Positions 21,269-32,597 of a stretch of 64,000 bases of DNA are shown here, piece by piece. Numbering within the stretch: position 1 is the first letter of the stretch; each line of letters starts with the position of its first letter. Made by a program: the position numbers and the translations under genes. The notes beneath the pieces were generated by a model, which was given only the letters and a program-made list of their open reading frames with translations, was not told the origin of the DNA and ran no database searches. This DNA comes from Usnea hakonensis (lineage: Eukaryota; Ascomycota; Lecanoromycetes; Lecanorales; Parmeliaceae), in contig BLJB01000176.1 of NCBI GenBank assembly GCA_013423325.1, forward strand, positions 180 through 64,179. The letters are read 5' to 3'.

Positions 21269-23223
21269 CTAACGTAGATGAAAAGTCCGAGAAGAGGGGT
21301 GGAGCCCATTCTCTGGCATCAACTCTCCATTCATAATCCCTTGTACATCTTTTAGAACCATTCAATCAGTAAAGTTCCACATCGCAACACGTCAATCAGC
21401 TCTCGAACGAAGGAGAATCAAAGAGACTCACAAGCTTCGCCAATCACAATGAAATGCTCCTTGATCTCCTCCCACGACGTGATTTCGTTAGAACATGCAG
21501 ACAGCAGGCAGGTACGAAAGCTCTCGTGTTCAACACAAGAGCCACCACGGGCTAGATAGTACGCCGGTCTCTTCCGAAGGACGACAGGGACGTGGCACCC
21601 GTAAATACAACAAAGAAGATCACCAGCCACCGTTCCTGGAGGTCCAAAGCCCATGTAGCCTTTCGAAGAGCAGAAGAAGAACCTGCTCGCGCACGCATTG
21701 GTTACACTTCCCGCACTCAGGAAGTCCGGTAGCTGGTCCCGAGACCCGTTGCTCCATTGAAGGTATTGCGAAATGGCATGCGAATCGAAGACGCTACCAT
21801 CTCGAGGGTGGTCGAGGACCAGAGTGCGACAGTATGCCTCTAGTCTGGTCATGTGCCCAGAGTAGATGGCGCTCCCTGGATTGGTACGGAATGCTATATT
21901 TTCCAGTCTCTTGTACAAGCCCCGCCGGCAGGCATCAATCTGATTTGGTGAGAAAGGACCATCCGAGATTGCGACGACATCAGGAGCAAATCCTCGGACG
22001 CTCAAAGTCGTCATATCATCTGAGAAAGTAAACTCAGTGGCGTGCTCTCCAAACAAGGTAGATTTTGAAGGCCAATCCGTGTCATAACCACCGTTGAAAG
22101 GTACGGAAAGTCTTGGTGCCGCCCAATTCGGCGTCCAGGACGGTAAGTCAGGCACTTTTGGGAGCTGAAAGGCCTTTCTTATATGACTCTCACGACCTTT
22201 TGGTAGCCAAGGATGCTCGCACGTAGCCAAAAGGGACAGAGTTCTATATTTTTCTATGATGCTCCTTGCTACTTCTGCGAAGACTTGCACAACGTTTTTG
22301 GTGTAGTCTGGTTTGCACGGCCATTCATTCAACGGTAAGAGGTTCAAAATACCAAAGATTCGGTCTCTAGGATCGGTCGATCTGCGAACGCGTGACTTGG
22401 ACAATAAATGGAGGAGGCTGACTGAGAGAGCATTTATTCTTCTAGCTCTAAAGTATGTCAATTCGAGGACGAAGAAAGAACGTGCTAGTGCTGCTACTGT
22501 AGTTTCGGTCATATTGCTAGAGCTCATCGCTGCTTGTTGTATAGGGATTGAGTTCCGAATCAAAACCTCCCAGGATAGCTCTCGTGAGCCACACATCACA
22601 ATGACATCCAGTGCTGCCCATACCACTTCCTGCATCACCCAAATGCGGTCCCACCATGAACGAGTGTAAAAATTAGCTAAGGCCTTCCATGTAGTCAAAG
22701 CTGCGGCGGTGTATATCACGGCAGTGGAGTCATCCTTGGACGGCGGGAATAGGTCTAACCTTTTTCCGAAGTCTTGGTCTTCGAGGACATCCATGGCATA
22801 GTCGCTATCGAACGATTTCTTGCCTAGCCAGACAATTACTTGAACAGCTTGTTGATAGATTCCGTGCATGATGGTAACCTGGTAATTACGCTCTGCAATA
22901 TCCTTCTGGTTGATGCAGATGGCATCCACCCACAGATAAATCGGCTCTTTAGGATGCCGAATGCTTTGAAGCGCTGCTCTCAAATTCGGGCCTACACCAA
23001 AGACGTAGCCGTCGACGTCGATAGTGTACAACACTTTGACTTCCCCCCAAGAATATGACAGCGCTTTGTACGCAGGATGACTTTTCAATGTCGAATGTAT
23101 CAGGCGACAACTGATTTCCGTTCCCGCCTCTCCGTGGTCTAGAATTAACAGCCTTATCTCTTTAGTGTGTTGGTCAAGCTGAGCGTAATGCAATCCTTTG
23201 AGTGGGGTCGGGGCCGGCTCCAT
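21269..23223 (-). CDS. HET-domain protein (HET-6-like), intact
   Basis: Two exons, 23223-21432 and 21348-21269, in phase, 623 aa. It starts MEPAPTPLKGLHYAQLD. The HET domain covers residues about 55-200: YKALSYSWGE, LRAALQSIRHP, LWVDAICINQKD, QVTIMHGIYQQAVQVIVWLG. The middle has RSRVRRSTDPRDRIFGILNL and DYTKNVVQVFAEVARSII, the standard HET-6-type continuation; near the end come FFFCSSKGYMGFGPPGTVAGD and, after the short second exon, AYVQGIMNGE, the usual terminal motif of these proteins. Finding that terminal motif in exon 2 supports the intron at 21349-21431. Likely role: incompatibility or innate immune-like cell death. It shares a divergent 365-bp promoter region with the DUF4419 gene. A truncated copy lies at 47 kb. 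Confidence 0.9.
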
Positions 23224-23588
23224 TTCAAGGACGCTTCAGATTGAGGCTCCAGTCTGAGAATCAGCTGTCAAGACTTGTTGAATAGCTATAGCAATGCTCC
23301 AGACTGCTGAAAGTCTTCAATTTCAGTCCTGTTGGGAGGTCTAGCGGATGGCGTCAATTCTAGCCTTGCAAAGCGGGTTATGCAGTCAGACGGCTGGGCC
23401 GTATTAGGAAGGCATTGCGAAATGTTAGGCAGCAACATTGCCGTATTGCCGCCTTGTTGCTGCCTAGGACGGTACATAATAGCATAGGCTGGAAGACGAA
23501 CGCAGAGTGTTTGTCTTTTGATCCAGGTCTTTGCCGAACGCTCTTTATATACAATCTTTGCTTCAAACAAAGGCAACACCCCATCCCA
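23224..23588. promoter_or_regulatory. Shared promoter region between HET and DUF4419 genes
   Basis: 365 bp between two divergent starts. The 60 bases nearest the HET gene are duplicated at 47005-47092 together with the HET 5' end. No individual element can be named. Confidence 0.4.
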
Positions 23589-24695
23589 ATGCCAGTAACA
23601 ATCAAGCCAGCCACTCACGGGGCCAATGTCCTCAGCCGAGAGCAGCAAGCTGAAGATTCACAAGATTTGTTGAATCGCGCGTGCAGAAAGGAGAGCAAAC
23701 GATGTGTGGAGCTTCTGCAGTCGTCCTTTGACTCCAACCTCGGAGCCGCTGTTCGACCTTCCCGCAACGGATTTGTACATGGCGCCATACTTGCCTATAA
23801 CAATCACCATCACCTTCAGATAAGACCCGAGGATGTCTGGTTTGCGATAATATCCCAGATCGGCTTCTACATCAACTGTCACGCTGAGGAGCTTCGTGGG
23901 ATGTTTGTAGCACACGAAGGCAAGAAAGAGTTGGAAGTCAAGGTGAATATTGGTGACCGCTATACTGTCGACTTTGGTGTATTTGCTCGGAGAATGAGTA
24001 ACTTGATCGATGAGAACGTCTTGGATCCGGGGCTAAGAGAATGGGTATTGCCAGCTTTCTCCACCACCACGGAGCACGACAATATCGTCGCTTCCATTCT
24101 CTTGATGGGAGTAACTCAGAAGTACTTTAATTTCAAATTTGGGATGCGTTGCGGCCTGCCAAGCGTCACACTGCTAGGTCAGAAAACGGATTGGCAGTTG
24201 ATATATAGTCGACTCGACAAACTTGAAACCTTCGGTGCAGAGCCGATTCAATTCTGCACGCTTCTCCGCCCAGTGATATCGCGTTTTGTCAAGTCGTTCG
24301 ACGAACCTACTTCGGACGATACCATCAGCTTTTGGCAGCGCATTGCGCATTACCATAAAAACTCCAGCGGACCTTCGTACTACTCTGGCTGGATCACCGC
24401 CTTCTGTTTCTGGAGAGAGGATGGACAATCACTATACCATTACCCAAAACTGGAACTGGACGGCGTGAAATATCATAGAGTTAAATCTAACGATGTGCCG
24501 CCGGGCTACTCATCTGTTCCAGTAAAAGTCGATGACAATGGAGATGTCTTTGACTCCACGATGGTTGCCGGATCTGTTGGCATCAATTGCACCAGCAGCG
24601 GAGATGAGATGGATGGGGGGCTGGTGGAGTTGGACACGGTGAGCGCAGAGACTGGTTGGTGGATGTTCGAAAGCAAGGCTCCGGACGAACTATAA
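23589..24695 (+). CDS. DUF4419 domain protein
   Basis: Single-exon, 368 aa from MPVTIKPATHGANVL; an upstream in-frame ATG at 23415 adds residues that look non-coding. DUF4419 covers most of it: FVHGAILAYNNHHHLQIRPE, DVWFAIISQIGFYINCHAEE, FSTTTEHDNIVASILLMG, YFNFKFGMRCGLPSVTLLGQ, KTDWQLIYSRLDKLETFG, YYSGWITAFCFW and VPVKVDD. This family is widespread in fungi with no known function. The block order and the end (GWWMFESK) match complete family members, so it looks full length. Confidence 0.87.
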   Translation: MPVTIKPATHGANVLSREQQAEDSQDLLNRACRKESKRCVELLQSSFDSNLGAAVRPSRNGFVHGAILAYNNHHHLQIRPEDVWFAIISQIGFYINCHAEELRGMFVAHEGKKELEVKVNIGDRYTVDFGVFARRMSNLIDENVLDPGLREWVLPAFSTTTEHDNIVASILLMGVTQKYFNFKFGMRCGLPSVTLLGQKTDWQLIYSRLDKLETFGAEPIQFCTLLRPVISRFVKSFDEPTSDDTISFWQRIAHYHKNSSGPSYYSGWITAFCFWREDGQSLYHYPKLELDGVKYHRVKSNDVPPGYSSVPVKVDDNGDVFDSTMVAGSVGINCTSSGDEMDGGLVELDTVSAETGWWMFESKAPDEL

Positions 24696-26284
24696 TGACT
24701 ATGGGATAGATGTACTAGGACGACAAGAGACTTACCACAATTTTACGAACAAGATGAGCATAGACGAACACTTGTTTGATGCGCCCCTTAGGTCTAGCAG
24801 GGTGGCTTACACCGCTCTAAAGACCTTGATCACCACAATATTTTTCTCCATGCGTGTCAAGAGGCCACGATCGATGACATCAGCATTCATATTCCTCGTC
24901 TCCGCGAGGTAAGAGTGTAGTTCTGTTACCCAGTAATATGAAACATCCAAAGCATTCATATGGAAAGTCTTGTAGAGTTCCACTTTGCCACATCTCATCA
25001 GACCCTGTAAAGTACGGGGCCGGCCCCTAGCGCTGGATCTCTGTCTTGCAGTATCATCTGTACATGCTGCCTCGTGATGCTGTCTTCAGGTCGAATGTAG
25101 TCCTCCTCATTTCATGAACATATGTCTTCAAGAGATGTAGTCTTCATGGTCAAACACCAAGCGCCACGTAGCAATGCTTCAGCATCCTTCCAAGCCTATA
25201 GATATTTGGTCGTGAGGATATCAGGATTGATGCAGATACCATTCTGCGCGAGAGTATTCCGGAGATTGAAGGCGCTCCATTGGGAATTGTGGTAGGAAGC
25301 CCGGCTGCTAGCTGAGGATGAGGGATTGACATGGGTTTGGGGAGGGTTGAGGCCAGTGAGTGTGCTGGATTCCTCGTAGCTCTAGGATGAGCTCAGATCC
25401 TACTGCCATATCAGTCATACAAATATAGTAGTGCACACACAAGATGGGTACACACAGCTGATCCCAGATCGGTGATGCCTCCGTGGCGCTATTCGCCTGA
25501 CCTCCTGCAAGGAAAGCGTGCTCCATTAACATCTGATCTGCTTGCGCAAATACCTTTTTAGCCTCTTCTGAGATATATTTATTCTGTATAGTCTGCTCGA
25601 GGGAGGTGTGGCTGACTCGAATGTCTCAGAGTATGGACGTTTGCATGGGGATTCGATTGCTGAGAGCGAGCTGAGGATCGAAGGCTATGGGGAGAGAAGC
25701 TCCGGATGCCATTGAAGGAGGTCATTCTATTCTAAGGAGACGATATGGTGTCTGTTTGTTTCGCTATAGACGGTTTTGTGTTGGTTGCGAGTAAATGGAC
25801 GGTGGTGGTGGTGGAGATGGTGATGGTGAAATTTTGCGACAATATTAATGTATACCTTAGTGGAAAACCCCCCCAAGATTTAATGAGATAAGCTTATCAA
25901 TCCGCTGATTAGCCCTAAATTCAGGGGACTATCCGGAGCTAGATGCGCCTTCCGCTAACCGACCTTCTTGCACCCCTTTCCTTATCTAAGTACCTTAAGG
26001 CTTAAGGTACCTTACCTTAAAAAAGGTACGGAGTACTGTGGAGGTGGAAACTGCGGCTTGGCAGAACAGCACTTTTTTGCCAAGGCGGCAGGCGCATTTT
26101 AGCTGCATCAAATAACTTTTCTTCTTCTGATAGATGAATTCCATCCCTCTTACCACCGATTTTGCCTATACTCTCAGTACCTAAGGTTCCTTATCATCAC
26201 TCATCTCTCAGTGGCACTAGTATCGTACGAGTACGATTACAATATACGTCTTTAAACAAAAGTCGACTAAACCTATTCTCCGTC
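24696..26284. other. Intergenic region with possible decayed gene
   Basis: About 1.6 kb. On the minus strand, short open pieces at 24807-24998, 25150-25332 and 25308-25532 have peptide-like composition (EEAKKVFAQADQMLMEHAFL, for example) but cannot be joined without stops. A (GGT)n-like run lies at 25799-25830 and a self-complementary patch rich in CCTTAAGG/GGTACC at 25985-26030, near the SDR promoter. Confidence 0.4.
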
Positions 26285-27563
26285 ATGGCGAGCACTCAGC
26301 GAGGTCATCGCCTCGAAGGCAAGACAGCCATCATTACTGGCGCTGCGGGGTAAGTCAACTTCACAAATTTCAACAAGCTTCTCTCGGGATATTGCCTCAG
26401 CATTAGGTCCTCCTTGACCAGTACAGCATTCTGTTGGCTGCATTTGTCTCATTATCTGAAAGTGCGCTCCTAGCATACAGTGTCCAGTCCAGTCCACTCA
26501 GGCTCTGTGCTTCCTGATTTTCACCATATTTTCCATAGTCGTCCCATTTTTCTGAATTTTCCGATGCTCTCTTTGATCCTTGTCCTGGACTTTAGCATTT
26601 CAAAGTCACAAAGCTGACCTGCTCTTCCTTTCAAGAGGAATCGGATTGGAGACTACCATCCTCTTCGCCCGCGAAGGCGCCGCTGTCCTGATGGCCGATA
26701 TATCAGAACCTGCACTCGCTACCGCAGTATCCAAAGTTCACTCCATTCTCCCGGACCTGGCCCGACTCGAAACCATCAAGTGCGATGTGTCCAAAGAATC
26801 TGACGTCGAAGCCATGGTCAAACATGTTGACTCTTGGGGTGGCGTTGACATCATGTTCAACAATGCTGGCATTATGCATGGCGATGACGCTGACGCTATC
26901 GATACGCCGGAAAAGATATGGGATTTGACTCATAACATCAACGTCAAGGGGGTTTGGTTTGGGAGTAAGCATGCTGTGCTAAGCATGCGAAGACATGAGA
27001 AGAAGGTGGGTAGTATCATTAATACAGCAAGCGTTGTCGCTTTGGTGGGAAGCGCAACGCCGCAGTTGGCGTACACAGCGAGCAAGGGCGCTGTGCTGGC
27101 GATGACGAGGGAGCTGGCAGTTGTCCACGCGAAGGAAGGGTTCCGATTCAATGCCCTGTGCCCTGCACCATTAAAGTAAGCCATTCATCACTGTTTGTGG
27201 CGAACACTCCTAACTCAGGTCTTCAGCACTCCGCTCCTGCAAGACTGGCTTGGCGATGACGCAGCCAAGCGCCACCGCCGCGAGATCCACTTCCCATCGG
27301 GTCGCTTCGGCGAAGCTATTGAACAAGCCCAAGCTGTCCTCTTCCTAGCCAGCGATGAGAGCAGCTTTGTGAACGGAACCGACTTTGTGGTTGACGGGGG
27401 AATGACGAGGGTAAGCAATCTTGCAATGTTCCGCCCAGGTCCCTGACTGCCTGCTTGAGTATAACCTTATTCCAGAACATGAAGCTGATTTCTTTTGTAA
27501 ATATAGGCTTATGTGACCGCTGAAGGCGCCGCGACTCAGGCCCCTGCCAATTTTGGGAGATAG
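26285..27563 (+). CDS. Short-chain dehydrogenase/reductase, classical SDR
   Basis: NAD(P)-dependent oxidoreductase; substrate unknown. Four exons: 26285-26349, 26636-27175, 27227-27410, 27507-27563, in phase, 281 aa. The cofactor loop TGAAGGIG is split by intron 1, which is long for this window (286 nt). Asp in MADISEP, at the end of the second strand, points to NAD(H) preference. Other landmarks: CDVSKESD, NNAGIMHG, NINVKGVWFG, the catalytic Ser in NTASVVAL, YTASKGA with Tyr and Lys, and VNGTDFVVDGGMTR near the end. Exon 4 adds a short tail, AYVTAEGAATQAP. The full set of motifs argues for an active enzyme. It could belong to the cyclopentanol-dehydrogenase-like fungal SDRs; that placement is tentative. 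Confidence 0.9.
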
Positions 27564-27613
27564 AAGGAGAAGAAATTTGTACACGATTGCACGTAGAGAT
27601 AGAAAACCCTAAT

Positions 27614-28045
27614 TCACATGTCACTGAAGATGCTGTCAACTTTGTCCGCACTCTCAAATACAGGAACCCTAATATTATCTCCCACTTTTAGTGACACCCC
27701 CGAGGCAGCAGCCCCCACTGTGACATCCCTCGAAACACTCATCGTTACTAGTATTTCCCTCTCAAAAAGGTTAATCTTCAGGCCCGATCCATCGCGGCTC
27801 AAAATGTTAGCGCGCTCTATAGCACCGCCTGTCCTCGATCCCAGGTCTTCATTAGACGCTCCACCGCCATCGTGGCTTGGTACATCGCCACTACGGTAAT
27901 CTTCACCAGACGAACCGTTGGCATGGTCACTCGATATATCGCCAGGTCTGTAGTCTTTACCAGACGGACCTTGGCCTTGACCGGTCGCTGCATCTCCAGC
28001 ACCGTCTTTATCTATCTTGGTTTGACTTTTTCCTTTTCTGTCCAT
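27614..28045 (-). CDS. Hypothetical protein, local duplicated family
   Basis: 143 aa, single exon, from MDRKGKSQTKIDKDG. The first half is Gly/Ser/Asp-rich with repeats of the form (G)xDY(R)xGD(I/V)(S/P)S and probably disordered. The second half (ANILSRDGSGLKINLFERE, DVTVGAAASGVSLKVGDNIR) resembles the central part of the neighbouring gene at 28644-29397, so both belong to one unknown family. A degenerate copy lies directly upstream. No known domain recognised. Confidence 0.35.
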   Translation of the reverse strand: MDRKGKSQTKIDKDGAGDAATGQGQGPSGKDYRPGDISSDHANGSSGEDYRSGDVPSHDGGGASNEDLGSRTGGAIERANILSRDGSGLKINLFEREILVTMSVSRDVTVGAAASGVSLKVGDNIRVPVFESADKVDSIFSDM

Positions 28046-28261
28046 CGCTTCAAAGGTAGGTAGGTGTCTTTTTCTGAGACAGAGGTCGGGCCCGAGAAAG
28101 AAAAGAACAGCGATGGTGCGCAGGGTATGGTGCAGTGATGCGAAATGTGGTGGTAGTAAGCGATGTGGAGTTCCAAGCGTGCGACTTTTGTTAAGGGCCC
28201 AGTAGGTGATGTATTTCCTTCGGAAGGGCTGTGGATAATAGTCTTGCAGACAAAGGTATTC

Positions 28262-28640
28262 TTGAACCCTAATAGTATCTCCCACTTTTAGTGACACCCC
28301 CGAGGTAGTGACACCCCCGAGGCAGCAGCCCTCACTGTGACATCCCTCGAAACGCTTATCGTTACTGGTGCTCCCCTCTCTCATATCCCTGCGCAATATT
28401 GTTGCGACCCCCGCAGCATCATTCTCCCCAGATGCATGCTCCGAACCTGACGGAGCGCGAACAGCGCCGCTTGCTACCGTAGCTTCACTAGCTCCACGGC
28501 TTGTGCTGGGTTCGCTCTCTATATTTCCGCCTGTTTCTGTCTCCGCTCTGCCTCCGATGCTGGATTTGTCTGGCGACGCGTGGTCCGTACTCTTTGCCTT
28601 GCCATTGTCTGCTGGAATATTGTCCGTGTTCGAATATATT
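28262..28640 (-). pseudogene. Truncated copy of the adjacent hypothetical gene
   Basis: Minus-strand 28372-28268 nearly duplicates 27750-27670, the 3' coding part of the gene above. It has an extra 17-bp direct duplication (28288-28321) that shifts the frame, and the preceding segment is shortened. Upstream, a Ser/Glu-rich stretch (GRAETETGGNIESEPSTSRG) parallels the disordered half. No start codon in frame. Confidence 0.4.
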
Positions 28641-28643
28641 ATT

Positions 28644-29397
28644 TTAGGGATATATATTTATAAAAAATCTCGGCCTTCTTAGAGCTGCGTTCTTCTCCTG
28701 GAAGCGACGTCAGTATTATATTGGGACTGAGGGACCAGAAAGTGAAACACTGATGACTTACTTGGGTGCTGACAAGGCTCTTGTCCTCCGCGGTCTCGCT
28801 TTTGGTCGGCATGGTGCACTGTTTGGCGCGGGGCTTTACTTCTGGAATCAGCGTCATTTTGGAGGACCAAGAAGGGAGCATTGATGACTTACTCGGGAGT
28901 TTGGATGTACAGTGGAGTTGGTTAAGGAAGGGAAGCACGAAAGTGCTGCTGCGTGGGAATTTGGTGGACAGTGCCGCAGATGATTGATGGTTGAATGTGG
29001 AGGGCGTCGGATATTTTTCGATGGGAGAGAAAACAGACTCGGAAGCAGGATTGTTTCAAGTCTGGTGTTGAGCCCTTTCTGATACGGAAGTGGAAGTTTG
29101 CCGCCAATTTCTAACGACACGCCTTCGTCTATTGCTTGGCTGACGACGTCGTGAGGAACGATAAATTTTCTCTCCCCCAGAACAGTCTCGATCTCAAAGT
29201 CGGATAAGTCATTATTTAATATTTTTGCGTGAAATACTGTGCCGCTGTCAGCTTCATTTGGTGTCGTAGCTACTCCAGGAGTCAGCGTCAATTTGTGAAA
29301 GAGAGTTTGAATTGAATGGCAATGACTTACTCGGCAGCGCGCTGTCATGGTCGCCAGTCTGTTGCTCATGTGAGCCGCGAGATGATTCTGAACTCAT
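28644..29397 (-). CDS. Hypothetical protein with near-identical introns
   Basis: Proposed exons 29397-29331, 29272-28893, 28833-28762, 28697-28644; 190 aa, all phases consistent. Starts MSSESSRGSHEQQTGD. The central part (FHAKILNNDLSDFEIETVLG, VVSQAIDEGVSLEIGGKLPL) resembles the gene at 27614-28045. The three introns share GTAAGTCAT(C/T) at the 5' end and TGACGCTGA(C/T)TCC or a close variant at the 3' end. No recognised domain. The exon model is the best phase-consistent reading but unsupported by homologues; the third exon acceptor is the weakest. Confidence 0.4.
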
Positions 29398-29640
29398 TTG
29401 TTTATTTGCCAGAAGCCGAGGTTTAGGTGCCCAAAGAGTGGGAACGCTGTTAATGAGACCGCGCGGATAGAAGGAATTCTGAGGTTGGTGAACGTGCTGT
29501 CAGGGTCGCCCGTCTGTTGCTCATGTGAGCCGCGAGATGATTCTGAACTCATTTGTTTTCTTGCCAGAAGCCGAGGTTTAGGGTGGGAATGCTGTGAATG
29601 AGACCGCGCGGATAGAAGGAATTCTGAGGTTGGTGAAGGT
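29331..29640 (-). repeat. Imperfect tandem duplication around a first exon
   Basis: A unit of about 145-155 bp occurs twice: about 29340-29493 and 29497-29637. Both carry the same ATG-containing stretch (minus strand MSSESSRGSHEQQTGD) and GCGCGGATAGAAGGAATTCT. The inner copy is used as exon 1 of the hypothetical gene; the outer copy is followed by an unspliced, divergent continuation. Confidence 0.65.
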
Positions 29641-30329
29641 GAAAAAGTTTGATGGGATATAGAAGAAGGAAACGAGGATGAGATGTCAAGGATCAGGCCG
29701 AGATTCACGGGCGCAAGGACTGGTGTCCATGATTTGCTTTACTAACTAAGGGTGGTGGCTAGTTATACAAGACGAACGCGAAGAGGAAAGAAAGAGAAAG
29801 AGGATTCGCTAGAGAAATCAACCATTTAAATACCCGTGCTCCGTACGCTAGCAATCTATGCATGTGTTTAGAATAAGTGAATTCAGATTCAATGTCACAT
29901 GCTATGCATGTGTTGAGAAACCGTGACATGAGAGAAGGGCGGTTTTGAAACAAGGGGAAACATGATTGTCTCAGGTCCGGTGTTTAATGCCTTTTTGAAA
30001 TATTGCAGTGCCGCATAATGACACGGCGGAGATAGTCTAATTATAGCGAACCTAAATTACTTCAACCACGGACCAGTATCGATAAATCCATCAAGTAACA
30101 ATCAGGGCGCAGGATCGTGCATGGATACAACGACCTGAGAACATCTCGAGGTAGACGCTGAGGAATTATCCGGCAAAGATAGAAAAGTGAATATTCAGTG
30201 CTTATCACGCGACTCAAAGCCAATTGGCTGAAAAATCAAAAACTCGACGCTAACGCGGACCCCTATCCCATCTTACCACCACCGACTGTGTCTTTTAGGA
30301 GTGCCTGTACAAGCTTGGAAGATAGACTT
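29641..30329. other. Intergenic region, no gene recognised
   Basis: Short purine-rich tract near 29770-29810 and an ATGCATGTGTT(T/G)AGA direct repeat at 29858 and 29903. Nothing else supported. Confidence 0.45.
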
Positions 30330-32597
30330 CTAGGCTACCCAAGCGCCAGGAACATTTTGGGCTTCTCTTGAGCTTTGAGGCCGGGCCAATTTTGCCGCCT
30401 TTTTCTTGAGTCGCCTGATAGCACGATCGTCCGCCTTAACTTGAAGCGCTTTGCGTAACGAGTATGATGGCTCTTTTATCCAGCCATATAGTATGTTATA
30501 CCAAATCGAGTAGTTGAAAGGCCAGTAGTCTTCCCATCGCTTTGCTAGGTCCACAGAATGGAGCGAAGTTCCAACCAACCACTTAAATTCTGCTCGTATT
30601 AGGCTTGCGGGAGACGCTGGGTCGATTCACCAGTCCCAGGATACCCCGGGGTGTCTTCCGAATTGGAAAATGAACCGACGTGGAATTTCAAATTGGTAGT
30701 GTTCGTGTGGTGGGCAGGTAAATTGCATGTCTCTCGCATGCAGGGCGAATTCTTCGTGAAGATAGCTCGAGGGATCGCAGCCTTCGCTGGCGAGGATGCG
30801 TAACCAGCCATCAGCGGCACTTTGGGCCGCTAAAGGATCATCACAAGCATTAATTAATTCCTTTAAAGGCGTGCCATAATCAGCGATGGGACATGGATAC
30901 CTGATATACCGACGACTTGGATTCCGGTACACCGGTCCGTGCAAGTTCGCCCCTCTGCGGATAAGCCGTCGAAGGAGATTCTCCCAAGTGGAAGGATCGT
31001 TCGCATATGCACACAGAATACCAGCCAAGGCAGGATAGACCATCTCAAAAGCATCGCACCTAGTACACATATCGTACTCGGCGGGGTATTCTGATAAGAG
31101 GATCTCTACAAACTCTACTGGACGGAGCCATGGACCGAAAAGAATTGAGACATCATACTCAGACAGCTCTTGCCTCCTTACCAGGAGTCCCATGATGTCA
31201 AGAAGACGTTGCGGGTCGCTTTGATATTGACGGTTAAAACGTTCACCTGGACGGTGTGGACGATTAACAGATACAAGCGCGAGAGCTTTGCTGATTTGGA
31301 TCTCAGCGAATGATCTCGCTCAGTCATCATGCGGACTCACCGTCGACAATCGTCGACCCTGTCATCATCTACCCCATGATCAAGCAACCAGGTACATGCC
31401 TCCAAGTGATGATAAAGCGCTGTATACTGTAGAACATAAAGCGTTGGTAGCAGGGTCAATGGGATCTAGAAGGTTTACTCACGTGTAGCAAACCCATCCC
31501 GGACGTATCTACGATATCTGGGGATGCTCTCCCATCCCGGAATGCGCCATACATTCCCGCTATATCCCCGGAACGCGCCATCTCAAAGACCGGAGACCTG
31601 GCGTCTGCCACGCGCGCTACGTTGAGCGTCCTGGAAATATGGCCATAGCTCTCCATGTATCGCAGCTCGTAGCGTCTTTTGAGAAAATTCAGCGTCAGTA
31701 TAAAGATTGTTTCATCGGACATAGATCTTTCATCAAGGTTGCCAAGTTCACGAGACTTTCTGGCAAGTTTTGACTTCTTGAGAATGGTCACTGTGCCAAA
31801 GAAGCCATTGTACCACGTCACGGCCTGTTCTTTGGTCAATACTCGAGACGACTGATTGGTGCTGAGCGAATGCAAATCTGCTTTTTGGTTCATAATGGCA
31901 GACTGACTTGAACTGCTAAACGGTGGCAGCTTTTGCAAAATTTCTTGAATGGGGCTGGGAACAGCCTGGTCCGTCTAACAAGGGACAGTTGCTTGCTACC
32001 AGTTCCGATAGTCGTACTAGAAACACCCTGGTCTGGACCAGGAAGGAGTAAAGGCTGTGGTGTAGGCACAAGAAGTTGGCCAAGACTTATGACTACATTA
32101 TGAATATCGTGGATTCTGGTTGATGCTCAGCATGATTATTTCGACACGCAATGAAGACACACCTACCGATGTGAGATATCCATTGAAACTGCTACATTCA
32201 AAGTCGTTACAGCATACTGTAGCTGAGTTTGTGCTTCCAGAATTTCCTCTTTTCTCACGACAAACTTCAATGAGTTCATTGTCTTCTGCAGTCTGTTTGG
32301 CGGACTATCAGAGCATTTGGCTTTTTCGAGAAGCACCTCGAGTGACTTGAGTGTTCCAGCACAGTACTCGACTGCTCCAGTAATTTCATCGAGAGACCCA
32401 TGTTGATCGGCGTTCTGACTCAATCTCCGAATCAGACTGCCAGCACCAGCCAGACTGCGGTTGAGTTGTTCCAAGTACCCAAGTAATGTAGAAAGCTCCT
32501 TGGGAGCTTTTCGGATGTTTTGTATGAGCTTATTCAGCTGGGAGATAGTCGTCGCAACAAAGACTCCTAAGGAGACCACTGCAGAAGCACCGTCCAT
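30330..32597 (-). pseudogene. STAND-type N-terminal domain / ankyrin protein with in-frame stop
   Basis: Begins MDGASAVVSLGVFVATT at 32597, the N-terminal helical domain found before STAND or ankyrin modules in fungi (helices through about residue 140, exon 32597-32167). Later exons: about 31950-31483 (DLHSLSTNQSS, SPVFEMARSGDIAGMYGAFR), 31426-31341 and 31290-30330. Ankyrin-like pieces are ASPDIVDTSGMGLLHYTALY and LEACTWLLDHGVDDD, spanning two introns. The 5' side of the second exon group is unclear; a stop near 31903 and several possible acceptors remain. An in-frame TGA at 30627-30629, after HPGVSWDW, precedes 99 more open codons (IDPASPASLIRAEF to QNVPGAWVA). Either the protein ends at the TGA or the gene is broken; no intron fits the phase. 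Such proteins act in signalling or recognition; a NACHT domain is absent. Confidence 0.6.

Noticed and set aside
21495..22031. 178-codon plus-strand open frame
   Set aside because: Antisense to the HET gene at 21269-23223, no domain.
28639..28938. Alternative 99-codon unspliced reading of the third and fourth exons
   Set aside because: It runs through sequences with strong donor and acceptor signals that the spliced model uses in phase.
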